Shown here: positions 1 to 6,077 of the stretch, piece after piece
Numbering within the stretch: the stretch's first letter is position 1
How the letters are laid out: the number at the start of each line of letters is the position of its first letter
DNA from: QAMX01 sp003149835
GTDB lineage: Bacteria > Bacillota > Clostridia > Oscillospirales > QAMX01
NCBI GenBank assembly: GCA_959600635.1
Contig: CAUGMN010000052.1
Span: 1-20,299, forward strand
Direction: 5' to 3'
Length of the DNA: 20,299 nt
The notes under the pieces: model-generated
Database searches by the model: none
What the model was told of the DNA's origin: nothing
The model's input: the letters and a program-made list of their open reading frames with translations, nothing else
Program-made: the position numbers and the translations under genes

Positions 1-1
1 T

Positions 2-325
2 GCCCCGGCCGTGTATTTGGCGCTGACGGCGTTGACGTGGAACATCCCGAACCATTACTATCCCGGCCTCAGAGGGCTGTGGATGTTCGGCTTCCGCGCG
101 CCCGGCTTCCGCTCGGCGGATTATTTTCCGCTGTTTCCGTTCTTTTTTATCTATCTGTTCGGCACATGGATGGGAACTTTTATCGCCGCCGGCCGCTTTC
201 CGCGCTGGTTTTACCGCTTCCGCTGCCCGGTTCTGGAATGGATCGGGCGGAAGACCATTTGGGTGTATATGCTGCATCAGCCGCTGTGCGTAGGTTTGGT
301 CTGGCTGATCGCAAAATTCTATTGA
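2..325 (+). CDS. C-terminal part of a DUF1624/YeiB-like acyltransferase membrane protein (partial, runs off the left edge)
   Basis: Only the last 107 residues are present; the reading frame is open to the window edge, so the start lies outside. Visible are two hydrophobic spans around a DYFPLFPFFFIYLFGTWMG stretch and a terminal LEWIGRKTIWVYMLHQPL segment. Both resemble the C-terminal end of the bacterial heparan-alpha-glucosaminide N-acetyltransferase-like family (DUF1624), multi-pass inner-membrane proteins thought to move acyl groups across the membrane. The terminal helix with a Y-x-L-H-Q-P signature is typical of that family. The next gene starts 16 nt downstream on the same strand, so the two are probably cotranscribed. 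The substrate cannot be read from this fragment. An acyltransferase-3 type protein is the main alternative. Confidence 0.72.
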   Translation, partial: APAVYLALTALTWNIPNHYYPGLRGLWMFGFRAPGFRSADYFPLFPFFFIYLFGTWMGTFIAAGRFPRWFYRFRCPVLEWIGRKTIWVYMLHQPLCVGLVWLIAKFY

Positions 326-341
326 CAGGAAAGGATATGCG

Positions 342-929
342 ATGAAATTCAATCTGTTTTCGATGATCCACAATAAAAAGGAACGAAAAAAGGGGCCGAA
401 CATCGTCCTTTCCGATACGGATATGGCGTTGTTTCTGGTTGCGTTTACGGCGATTTTCGGGATTCTGCATTACCGGGTTCTGCGCGAACCGCTGAACGTC
501 ACCGTTTTCGGCCTGATTCTGACTTTCCTGTTCTGCGCGTTCTGGGTCGGCATGGCGTTTACGGGCGGGCGGTATCTGCGCAAGGGCTTCTGGATCACCG
601 CCTTAGTGATCTGGGGGATGGCGCTGCTGTGCTGTATCGCTAACCTCAAAGCGTTTTCGTTTCTTTTTCAATCAACCAGCACGGTCGTCAATACCCTTGC
701 CGGATATCTGGCGTTTACCATGCTCCTCTTTGTCGCCGCGACGATTGCGCCGCTGCTGCCCGGCCTCGCCATGCTCGGCTATCTGCCGCAGACGGAGATG
801 GAGCTGTTGATCATCTGCGCGGTTTTTATGGCGATTTTAGCGCTCTCGTTTGTGTTCGGCTACTATTTTCAGCGGGGAAGAAAGCGCGCCGCCGAAGCGG
901 CGCGGCTGCGGCATACGGGCGGGCAGTAA
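342..929 (+). CDS. Small multi-pass membrane protein of unknown function
   Basis: This 195-residue protein is not recognised. The ATG at 342 follows an AGGAAAGG ribosome site with suitable spacing. A basic, Lys-rich N-terminus (residues 10-18) is followed by about five hydrophobic segments near 28-44, 52-73, 82-101, 117-138 and 153-175. It ends in a basic, alanine-rich cytoplasmic-looking tail. The positive-inside rule would put both basic ends in the cytoplasm only if one of the five spans is not a true membrane crossing. No catalytic motif is visible. Its start lies 16 nt after the acyltransferase-like gene, so it probably shares that transcript. Function is left open. Confidence 0.8.
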   Translation: MKFNLFSMIHNKKERKKGPNIVLSDTDMALFLVAFTAIFGILHYRVLREPLNVTVFGLILTFLFCAFWVGMAFTGGRYLRKGFWITALVIWGMALLCCIANLKAFSFLFQSTSTVVNTLAGYLAFTMLLFVAATIAPLLPGLAMLGYLPQTEMELLIICAVFMAILALSFVFGYYFQRGRKRAAEAARLRHTGGQ

Positions 930-942
930 GCGTCAGCGTGTT

Positions 943-968
943 CCGGCTCCGCCTGCTCCGGAGGCCGG
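943..968 (+). terminator. GC-rich hairpin after the membrane-protein gene, possible terminator
   Basis: A nine-pair stem (CCGGC plus TCCG on the left, CGGA and GCCGG on the right, with one bulged G) starts 14 nt after the stop codon. The nearest A/T-rich tract is about 15 nt downstream and is A-rich rather than a clean T run. Termination is therefore plausible but not certain. Confidence 0.35.
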
Positions 969-1005
969 CGAACCAAGATGATTAAAAAAATATTTTGAAA
1001 AAAAG

Positions 1006-1034
1006 TTGAATACGCCGCGACTTTGTGATATGAT
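1006..1034 (+). promoter_or_regulatory. Sigma-A promoter with extended -10
   Basis: TTGAAT at 1006-1011 and TATGAT at 1029-1034 are separated by exactly 17 bp. A TG dinucleotide one base upstream of the -10 (1026-1027) makes it an extended -10 element. An A-rich stretch at 982-1004 could act as an UP element. Transcription would start near 1041, giving a leader of about 230 nt before the lipoprotein ATG at 1274. Confidence 0.75.
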
Positions 1035-1040
1035 TACATC

Positions 1041-1214
1041 AAATCAATGAGGGAAATTGCGAAAGCGCTATCCGCCGAAGCGACAGTCGGCCCGGCGCCA
1101 GACAGTCCGGTTTCCTCCGCAGGCGCGGCGATGATCTGCAAACGGACGCTCGCGGCGCATGAACCGGCACAAAGACCGGCTCATGCGCCGCGAGCGTCTT
1201 GGGAGAGATTTTTG
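1041..1214 (+). ncRNA. Candidate structured leader RNA upstream of the lipoprotein gene
   Basis: This is the non-coding leader between the promoter and the lipoprotein gene. A long-range stem can form between 1049-1058 (GAGGGAAATT) and 1109-1117 (GGTTTCCTC), with one bulge and terminal wobble pairs. It encloses a GC-GAAA-GC mini-hairpin (1059-1066) and a GCCGA/TCGGC stem (1074-1078 with 1087-1091). The closed multibranch domain is followed by the strong hairpin at 1145-1198 and an ATTTTT tract at 1209-1214. The order promoter, closed aptamer-like domain, hairpin, T tract, gene is the layout of a riboswitch or attenuated leader. No known riboswitch class is recognised, and the fold is by eye only. 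It could also be a stand-alone small RNA. Confidence 0.35.
1145..1198 (+). terminator. 23-bp hairpin, terminator- or attenuator-like
   Basis: The left arm 1145-1167 and right arm 1176-1198 pair over 23 bp with a single G-T wobble and an 8-nt loop. The T tract (1210-1214) lies about 11 nt past the stem, so it is not a textbook intrinsic terminator. It could be an attenuator, an RNA-stability element or a REP-like palindrome. The stem is long and regular enough that it must matter for any transcript crossing it. Confidence 0.6.
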
Positions 1215-1273
1215 TCCGCTGATTTCCGATGACATCAGCAGAAGAAAACCGGAGAGGAGAAGGAGGGGGCAGA

Positions 1274-2284
1274 ATGAATTCTGCAAAATGTATAGCGGCT
1301 GTCATGTGTATGCTGTGCCTGCTGGGCGCATGTTGTAGACAGCGAAATTCCGCGGCGCCCGTCTCAGACAAAACGCCTGCAACGACGGCCGCAGAGAGCC
1401 TCCTGTTCATAGACAGCGGCACGACCCCGCCCCAAAAGCCGAAGTACGACTACATTTCCGACGACGGCGGTCTGACGTTCGACTTGGCGGCGCTGAACGA
1501 GCGCATTCATCGCCAGATCAACGCCGGCGAGGTTTCGCCGTGGATATACGATTACCGATATGAGGAAGAGTATCTGTCTATCTTCTACGGCGGGCCGACA
1601 ATGACGACTTTGATAGAGCGGTATGACACCGAGACGGGAAAATCTCTTTATTCACAGGGCTATCGGGCCAGCGAGTATCGGATCATAGACGATTCCTCGA
1701 TCACCCTGTTAGGCTGGGAGGGAGAAGGAAACCGGCTTTTTCCATATGTGATGCACATAAAAGACCTGTGGGACGCAGGCTCCAAAAGATGTGAACACAT
1801 GGAGCGGGAAATCTACCGCTGCCCGCTGCGCGAAGACGGCTACTACACCGGCGACAACTTCGATATCGACCCCGAATGCCCGTATGCGCAGAACGAGCTG
1901 CGCGACGTTTCGCTTGTATACGACGGCGTAAACGTCCTCGCTCACGCCGTGGAGGGCATGGTGCCGCCCGGTTCAGGGACGACCGCTCTTAACATGAAAA
2001 CGGAATACCGGCCCGAGACGCACGTTTTTGTCCTCACCGTCAGCGGCTTTTCAGCCAGCCGCGTGGAAAAAATCGGCGCGGGGCTGAGCCCGCTGATTGA
2101 GGAGATCCAATATAAGGCCGTCGACGAGCATACGGTGGAGATCGCCATGAAGCTGCATCGGGACGTCAAGACCTATTCGCTGTATTCCAGAGGGCTCGCC
2201 CTGCCGATTGTCCCCGAGCCGCAGCTCGGCGCGACCTGTTACGAGCTGCGCTTCTACACGCTGGACACAAATTTTGAAAAGTAG
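1274..2284 (+). CDS. Lipoprotein of unknown function
   Basis: The protein has 336 residues. The start is ATG 1274 because an AGGAGG sits at 1261-1266, 7 nt upstream; a longer frame from 1229 would place that ribosome site inside the gene. The N-terminus is a type II signal peptide ending in a Leu-Gly-Ala-Cys lipobox (Cys20), followed by a Thr/Ala/Pro-rich linker to about residue 55. The rest is a soluble, acidic, aromatic-rich domain with alternating polar and hydrophobic residues suggesting mainly beta structure, as in YRYEEEYLSIFYGG near residue 98. No enzymatic motif is seen, so it is probably a surface-anchored, extracytoplasmic protein. It lies alone between a promoter with a structured leader and a strong terminator, so it appears to be monocistronic. 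Confidence 0.85.
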   Translation: MNSAKCIAAVMCMLCLLGACCRQRNSAAPVSDKTPATTAAESLLFIDSGTTPPQKPKYDYISDDGGLTFDLAALNERIHRQINAGEVSPWIYDYRYEEEYLSIFYGGPTMTTLIERYDTETGKSLYSQGYRASEYRIIDDSSITLLGWEGEGNRLFPYVMHIKDLWDAGSKRCEHMEREIYRCPLREDGYYTGDNFDIDPECPYAQNELRDVSLVYDGVNVLAHAVEGMVPPGSGTTALNMKTEYRPETHVFVLTVSGFSASRVEKIGAGLSPLIEEIQYKAVDEHTVEIAMKLHRDVKTYSLYSRGLALPIVPEPQLGATCYELRFYTLDTNFEK

Positions 2285-2344
2285 ATCGCGGTTCGTGCCC
2301 CTGCGTGTCCGGCACGTCATCGCCCGCTCCCTTGCGCATCCTTT

Positions 2345-2387
2345 CCGAATCGAACCCGCTGCGCGGGGCTTCGATTCGGTTTTTTTT
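2345..2387 (+). terminator. Rho-independent terminator of the lipoprotein gene
   Basis: CCGAATCGAA at 2345-2354 pairs with TTCGATTCGG at 2370-2379, and inner C/G runs extend the stem. Eight T residues (2380-2387) follow immediately. It lies about 60 nt past the lipoprotein stop codon and is a clear intrinsic terminator. Confidence 0.92.
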
Positions 2388-2420
2388 ATCTGCAACCCTG
2401 GATATCTTTTTTGTCAGTGC

Positions 2421-2444
2421 TACCCAGCCGGAACCGGCTGGGTA
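2421..2444. repeat. Perfect 11-bp palindrome
   Basis: TACCCAGCCGG and its exact reverse complement flank a 2-nt centre (AA). No T run follows on either strand, so it is not an obvious terminator. It could be a protein-binding site or a remnant palindromic element. Confidence 0.6.
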
Positions 2445-2490
2445 TACCAAAAAGCAGGAGCCGTACATACGCGCTTTTGCTGCCGGGGAA

Positions 2491-2515
2491 GCTGCGGCGG
2501 TCAGACCGCCGCAGC
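2491..2515. repeat. GC-rich palindrome
   Basis: GCTGCGGCGGTC at 2491-2502 is the exact reverse complement of 2504-2515 with a single central base. It forms a very stable hairpin on either strand. There is no clean T run, so its role is unclear. Confidence 0.55.
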
Positions 2516-2553
2516 CGGTTTGCTCAAAGCGTTTGCGGCCGTATGACAGAAAA

Positions 2554-2596
2554 CCACAGGCGGGAATTGCGCAGCCTGCGCAATTCCCGCCTGTGG
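2554..2596 (-). terminator. 21-bp hairpin, likely terminator of the ABC transporter gene
   Basis: The two 21-nt arms (2554-2574 and 2576-2596) are perfect reverse complements around one central C. Read on the minus strand, the hairpin lies about 34 nt after the ABC transporter stop codon and is followed by GTTTTCTG, a weak T tract. It therefore most likely ends the TetR/ABC transcript. A smaller imperfect stem at 2605-2626 lies between the stop codon and this hairpin and may contribute. Confidence 0.65.
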
Positions 2597-2629
2597 CACT
2601 TAGGAAACGGCAAACCCTGCCGCTTTGTT

Positions 2630-5224
2630 TTACTCCGTTCTCAATGCGATGACGGGGTCTTTTTTTGAGGCGATCCGGGCCGGAATCAACCCGGCGATCA
2701 GCGTCAGCCCCATGCTGATGAGGATCAGAATGACGCCTCCTCCGACCGGGAGCGCCGCGACGCCGCCAATCCCGGCCAGCGAATCAATGATCAGGTTGAT
2801 GGGGATGATCAGCAGCAGCGTAATCAGAATACCGAGCAGACCGGCGACAAAGCCGACGATGAGCGTTTCGGCGTTAAAGACCCGGGAAATGTCGCGGCTC
2901 CGCGCGCCGATGCTCCGCAGGATGCCGATCTCCTTGGTGCGTTCAAGCACGGAGATATAGGTGATGATACCGATCATGATCGAGGAGACGACGAGGGAAA
3001 TGCCGACGAAGCCGATCAGCACATAGCTGATGGCGTCGATGATCGTGCTGACGGACGACATCATCAGGCCGACGTAATCCGTGTAATGGATCACGAGATC
3101 GTCGCGCCCGCTCTCGCTCATCTGCCGGTTATAATCGTCGATCATATCGGTGATCTGCCCCTTGGCCGCAAAATCCACGGCATAGAGATAAATTCGGTTC
3201 GGCTCCTCGGGCAGAACGGCGTTTAAAAGCCGCAGATTGTCTTCCAGCGTATTCACATCCGAAGCGCCGTCGGCCATCAGCGCCGCCTGTTCCTCGGGGG
3301 AGAGCGTCGCGAGATACGCCCGCTGCTCGTCGGTGAGCGCGGCCATGTCCAATTCGCCGCTTCCCTCAGAGAAGGGCAGACCCGTGAAAACGTCGGTCTC
3401 GGGGTTGGCGCGCTGCTCTGCGACGATTTCGGACTGGTTGACGGCGGCGATGACATAGTCCGTCAGATCGCTCAGATAGCCGACGGTTCCGGTCAGCGCC
3501 GTGGAGACGACGTTTTCGGCCGGACGGACGATACCGACGACGGACAGCTCAAGCGCCTCGTCGAGAACGGACTGCATATACGCCTCGTCTCCGCTTTTGT
3601 CGACCCAGCGGCCGTCTTCCTTTTGGTAATACGCCGTCGCCGGAACGAGCTTGTATTTCAGGTTCAGGATATCCTCATAGGAATAACTGGCCTCGGAGGG
3701 GGTGAATTCGCCGCCTGTGCGGAGAGCGCGCATCATTTCATCCAGCTCGTCGCTGTCTTTAAGACCGAGCGCGTACAGCGCGTAGTCGGTGACCTCGTTA
3801 TTGGCGTCGACAATGAGGACGACTTCATTTTTCGCTTCCGGCCACTTTCCGGCGATCACGTCGTACTGCTCGGCGAGCAGATCGGGGTTGTCGAGCATTT
3901 CCGTCCAGACGTTGAGGCCGCCCGCCATCATGCTGCTCTGCATCGATTCGCTGCCGTCCATGGCGCCCATCATGCCGAGATCCTGAAAAATGGTGACGGG
4001 GTTGATCTTTGCGGTCTCGCCGTCGGCGCCGGTGTGATAGATGTTGAGGTCAAGCTCATAGCCGTAGCTGACGGCGTTGAGATACGGGGCGAGCCCGTCG
4101 CGCTGCGATTCAAGATAGGTGCGGAAAGAGGCGAGATCGTTCTGCTTGATCTCGCTGAGCATGGTGCTGAGCATGCCGGTAAAGACGTTGTTGGCGTGAA
4201 TCCTGTCGTCGGCGTGTTCGGTTGTATTCTGCGATTCCATCATAGAGACCATCAGAGAGGTCATGTCGACGGAGTTTTTCTCAATCATGATCGGGTAGCC
4301 GGACAGCGTATCCTCCTGCACCCGGTCGATATAGCCTTGAAAGCCGCTGGAAAGCGAGAGGATCAGCGCGATTCCGATAATGCCGATGCTGCCGGCGAAG
4401 GCGGTCAAAATCGTCCGCGTTTTTTTGGTCATAAGATTGTTGAGGCTGAGCGAGAGCGCGGTCCAAAACGACATGGCGGTTTTTTCGCCGTGCTTTTTCT
4501 TTTCCCGCCTGCCCTTCTCGGCGGCCGCAGGCAGAGGCTCGCCGGAATCGTAGGGGTTGGAATCACCGATCATCCTTCCGTCTAAAAGGCGGATGATGCG
4601 CGTCGAGTACTGGTTGGCGAGCTCGCCGTTGTGCGTGACCATGATGACGAGCCGGTTCTGCGAAATCTCGGTCAACAGCTCCATGACCTGTACGCTCGTC
4701 TCCGAATCCAGCGCGCCGGTCGGCTCGTCGGCCAGCAGAATGTCGGGGTTGTTGACGAGCGCGCGCGCAATGGCGACGCGCTGCATCTGTCCGCCGGAGA
4801 GCTGATTGGGGCGCTTTGAGACCTGATCGGCAAGCCCCACCTCCGCCAGCGCCTTTTTTGCGCGCTGGCGCCGTTCGGCTTTGGAGACGCCGGAGAGCGT
4901 CAGCGCCAGCTCGACGTTGGCGAGCACGGTCTGGTGGGGGATGAGGTTATAGTTCTGAAAGACAAAGCCGATGGAATGGTTTCTGTAAGTGTCCCAGTCC
5001 CGGTCGGAAAAATCCTTTGTGGAGCGGCCGTTGATGATCAGATCGCCGCTGGTATAGCGGTCCAGTCCGCCGAGAATGTTCAGCAGCGTCGTCTTGCCGC
5101 AGCCGGAAGGGCCGAGCACCGAGACAAACTCGCTTTTGCGGAATTCGATATCGACCCCGCGCAGGGCGTGAACCGTGGTGTCGCCGCTGACATAATCCTT
5201 GACAATGTTTTTCAGTTTCAGCAT
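2630..5224 (-). CDS. MacB-like ABC transporter, fused ATPase and FtsX-type permease
   Basis: This 864-residue half-transporter carries its ATPase at the N-terminus: Walker A GPSGCGKTT (38-46), Q-loop Gln90, signature LSGGQ (142-146), Walker B ILLADE (162-167) and H-loop His198. After a basic linker (about 236-250) come TM1 (about 271-294) and a large extracytoplasmic domain (about 300-725). Three C-terminal helices (about 730-756, 787-810 and 828-850) follow, with the FtsX-type segment LERTKEIGILRSIGA between the first two. This is the MacB topology: a mechanotransmission exporter that dimerises and acts on substrates outside the membrane, such as peptides, lipoproteins or antibiotics. The start codon lies inside the end of the TetR gene (ATGCTGA overlap), so translation is probably coupled. 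Control by that TetR protein is inferred from the operator. The substrate is unknown. Confidence 0.95.
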   Translation of the reverse strand: MLKLKNIVKDYVSGDTTVHALRGVDIEFRKSEFVSVLGPSGCGKTTLLNILGGLDRYTSGDLIINGRSTKDFSDRDWDTYRNHSIGFVFQNYNLIPHQTVLANVELALTLSGVSKAERRQRAKKALAEVGLADQVSKRPNQLSGGQMQRVAIARALVNNPDILLADEPTGALDSETSVQVMELLTEISQNRLVIMVTHNGELANQYSTRIIRLLDGRMIGDSNPYDSGEPLPAAAEKGRREKKKHGEKTAMSFWTALSLSLNNLMTKKTRTILTAFAGSIGIIGIALILSLSSGFQGYIDRVQEDTLSGYPIMIEKNSVDMTSLMVSMMESQNTTEHADDRIHANNVFTGMLSTMLSEIKQNDLASFRTYLESQRDGLAPYLNAVSYGYELDLNIYHTGADGETAKINPVTIFQDLGMMGAMDGSESMQSSMMAGGLNVWTEMLDNPDLLAEQYDVIAGKWPEAKNEVVLIVDANNEVTDYALYALGLKDSDELDEMMRALRTGGEFTPSEASYSYEDILNLKYKLVPATAYYQKEDGRWVDKSGDEAYMQSVLDEALELSVVGIVRPAENVVSTALTGTVGYLSDLTDYVIAAVNQSEIVAEQRANPETDVFTGLPFSEGSGELDMAALTDEQRAYLATLSPEEQAALMADGASDVNTLEDNLRLLNAVLPEEPNRIYLYAVDFAAKGQITDMIDDYNRQMSESGRDDLVIHYTDYVGLMMSSVSTIIDAISYVLIGFVGISLVVSSIMIGIITYISVLERTKEIGILRSIGARSRDISRVFNAETLIVGFVAGLLGILITLLLIIPINLIIDSLAGIGGVAALPVGGGVILILISMGLTLIAGLIPARIASKKDPVIALRTE

Positions 5225-5850
5225 TTCTCAACCGTGCCTTTCAATTCCGAATGTGCGCCTTCTTTGAGCGCGCCGTGTTTGATTAAATCGAAAATATAAT
5301 GGAGCCGCGTTTGGGCGGCTTCGAGCGTGCAGACGCCGCTGTAATACTGCGGGAGCACGAGCGTAATCCCGCAGAGCAGCAGATACCCCAGCGCAAGGTA
5401 TTCGCCGCGGGAGCCGCAGCGCAGCTCGTCAAGCCCGCTCAGAGAGCGCAGCGCGGGCGGCGAACAGGGCGGCGGATCGGCCTCTAAAATAAACGGCTCG
5501 CCCTGCCGAAGGTTGGCTATGACGCGGCCGATCAGCTTTTCACGTTTCGTCCCCTTATACGCGGCGATCCGGGAGAACGCCGCCTCGAAAAAGGCGAAGA
5601 GATCATATTGTTTTCCGGTGCGATCGATGACGCCGAACAATTCGTCCCGCAGCTCCAAGAGGATGAATTGATAGATATCCTCCTTGCCGGAAAAGTAATA
5701 GTAAAAGCCGCTGCGCGACATTCCGGCATTCCGCGCGATGTTGAAGACAGAGACCTTGTCGTAGCTGTGCGCGGAAAATTCCTGCTCCGCCGCGTCTAAA
5801 ATCGCGTGCTTTTTATCCGGCGGGAGCTTGTAAAACGCCTCGGTCGGCAT
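5218..5850 (-). CDS. TetR-family transcriptional regulator
   Basis: The protein has 210 residues, the normal TetR length. The start is set at ATG 5850 because GGAGGTGA (5859-5866) lies 8 nt upstream; an in-frame TTG at 5880 would put that ribosome site inside the gene. The N-terminal helix-turn-helix covers about residues 14-60, with the hallmark segment AGMSRSGFYYYFSGKEDIY near 43-61, where a Tyr-rich recognition helix precedes Phe-Ser-Gly-Lys-Glu. The C-terminal part is a variable ligand and dimerisation domain with a hydrophobic helix near 165-185. It overlaps the ABC transporter gene by 7 nt, and its own promoter carries a perfect palindrome. By the usual logic of this family it represses its own operon until a transported compound binds. 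The inducer is unknown. Confidence 0.95.
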   Translation of the reverse strand: MPTEAFYKLPPDKKHAILDAAEQEFSAHSYDKVSVFNIARNAGMSRSGFYYYFSGKEDIYQFILLELRDELFGVIDRTGKQYDLFAFFEAAFSRIAAYKGTKREKLIGRVIANLRQGEPFILEADPPPCSPPALRSLSGLDELRCGSRGEYLALGYLLLCGITLVLPQYYSGVCTLEAAQTRLHYIFDLIKHGALKEGAHSELKGTVEKC

Positions 5851-5858
5851 CGACCCGG

Positions 5859-5866
5859 TCACCTCC
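5859..5866 (-). promoter_or_regulatory. Ribosome binding site fixing the TetR start
   Basis: GGAGGTGA on the minus strand lies 8 nt before ATG 5850 and excludes the upstream TTG at 5880 as the main start. Confidence 0.85.
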
Positions 5867-5892
5867 GTCCGTTTTTTCAATCGAATACGGTT

Positions 5893-5921
5893 ATTATAAT
5901 TGACACAGTGTCAAATGTCAA
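5893..5921 (-). promoter_or_regulatory. Consensus sigma-A promoter of the TetR/ABC operon
   Basis: On the minus strand TTGACA (5921-5916) and TATAAT (5898-5893) both match the consensus perfectly with a 17-bp spacer. Transcription would start near 5886. Such a strong promoter is only sensible if repressed, which fits the palindrome inside the spacer. Confidence 0.93.
5900..5914. promoter_or_regulatory. Probable TetR operator within the promoter spacer
   Basis: TTGACAC-A-GTGTCAA is a perfect 15-bp palindrome lying wholly between the -35 and -10 boxes. A protein bound here would block RNA polymerase. TGACAC/GTGTCA half-sites are common for TetR-type repressors of Firmicutes efflux genes. That the adjacent TetR protein binds it is inferred. 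Confidence 0.85.
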
Positions 5922-5924
5922 TCG

Positions 5925-5944
5925 CTGAAATGTAAACATTTCAG
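5925..5944. promoter_or_regulatory. Second palindrome in the divergent intergenic region
   Basis: CTGAAATGT and ACATTTCAG form perfect 9-bp arms around AA. The site lies just upstream of the -35 of the TetR promoter (roughly -39 to -58) and about 70-90 bp upstream of the esterase start site. It differs in sequence from the TetR operator, so a second regulator is likely. Nothing in the window identifies that regulator. Confidence 0.6.
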
Positions 5945-5977
5945 TTTTTGCGCAATCCGGCACACTGGCAAAAATAC

Positions 5978-6006
5978 TTGCGCTGCCGCCGGTATTGGTA
6001 TATAAT
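5978..6006 (+). promoter_or_regulatory. Sigma-A promoter of the esterase/GH92 genes
   Basis: TTGCGC (5978-5983) and a perfect TATAAT (6001-6006) are spaced 17 bp apart. The expected transcript starts near 6013, about 65 nt before the esterase ATG. Confidence 0.75.
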
Positions 6007-6077
6007 AGAAAAACACAGTTTATCTTGTTTTTTCGTGGAGCTGAGCCGGTTGAGAGAACTGAAAGAGAGGGGCAGAG

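Noticed and set aside
1041..1120. Resemblance of the CCGCCGAAG stretch to the core of lysine riboswitches
   Set aside because: The 5' half expected for that class (the AGAGGUGCG-type start and its loops) is missing, and the leader is too short; the match is only a few bases.
1039..1422. Minus-strand open frame across the 23-bp hairpin
   Set aside because: Much of it mirrors the hairpin and the lipoprotein start; no start signal or homology is visible.
3623..4585. Long plus-strand open frame (320 codons) opposite the ABC transporter
   Set aside because: It lies wholly antisense to a clear conserved ABC gene, has no ribosome site, and its translation is low-complexity; it is a GC-driven shadow.
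5851..5880. TTG at 5880 as an upstream start of the TetR gene
   Set aside because: It would place the strong GGAGGTGA ribosome site inside the gene; ATG 5850 is better spaced.
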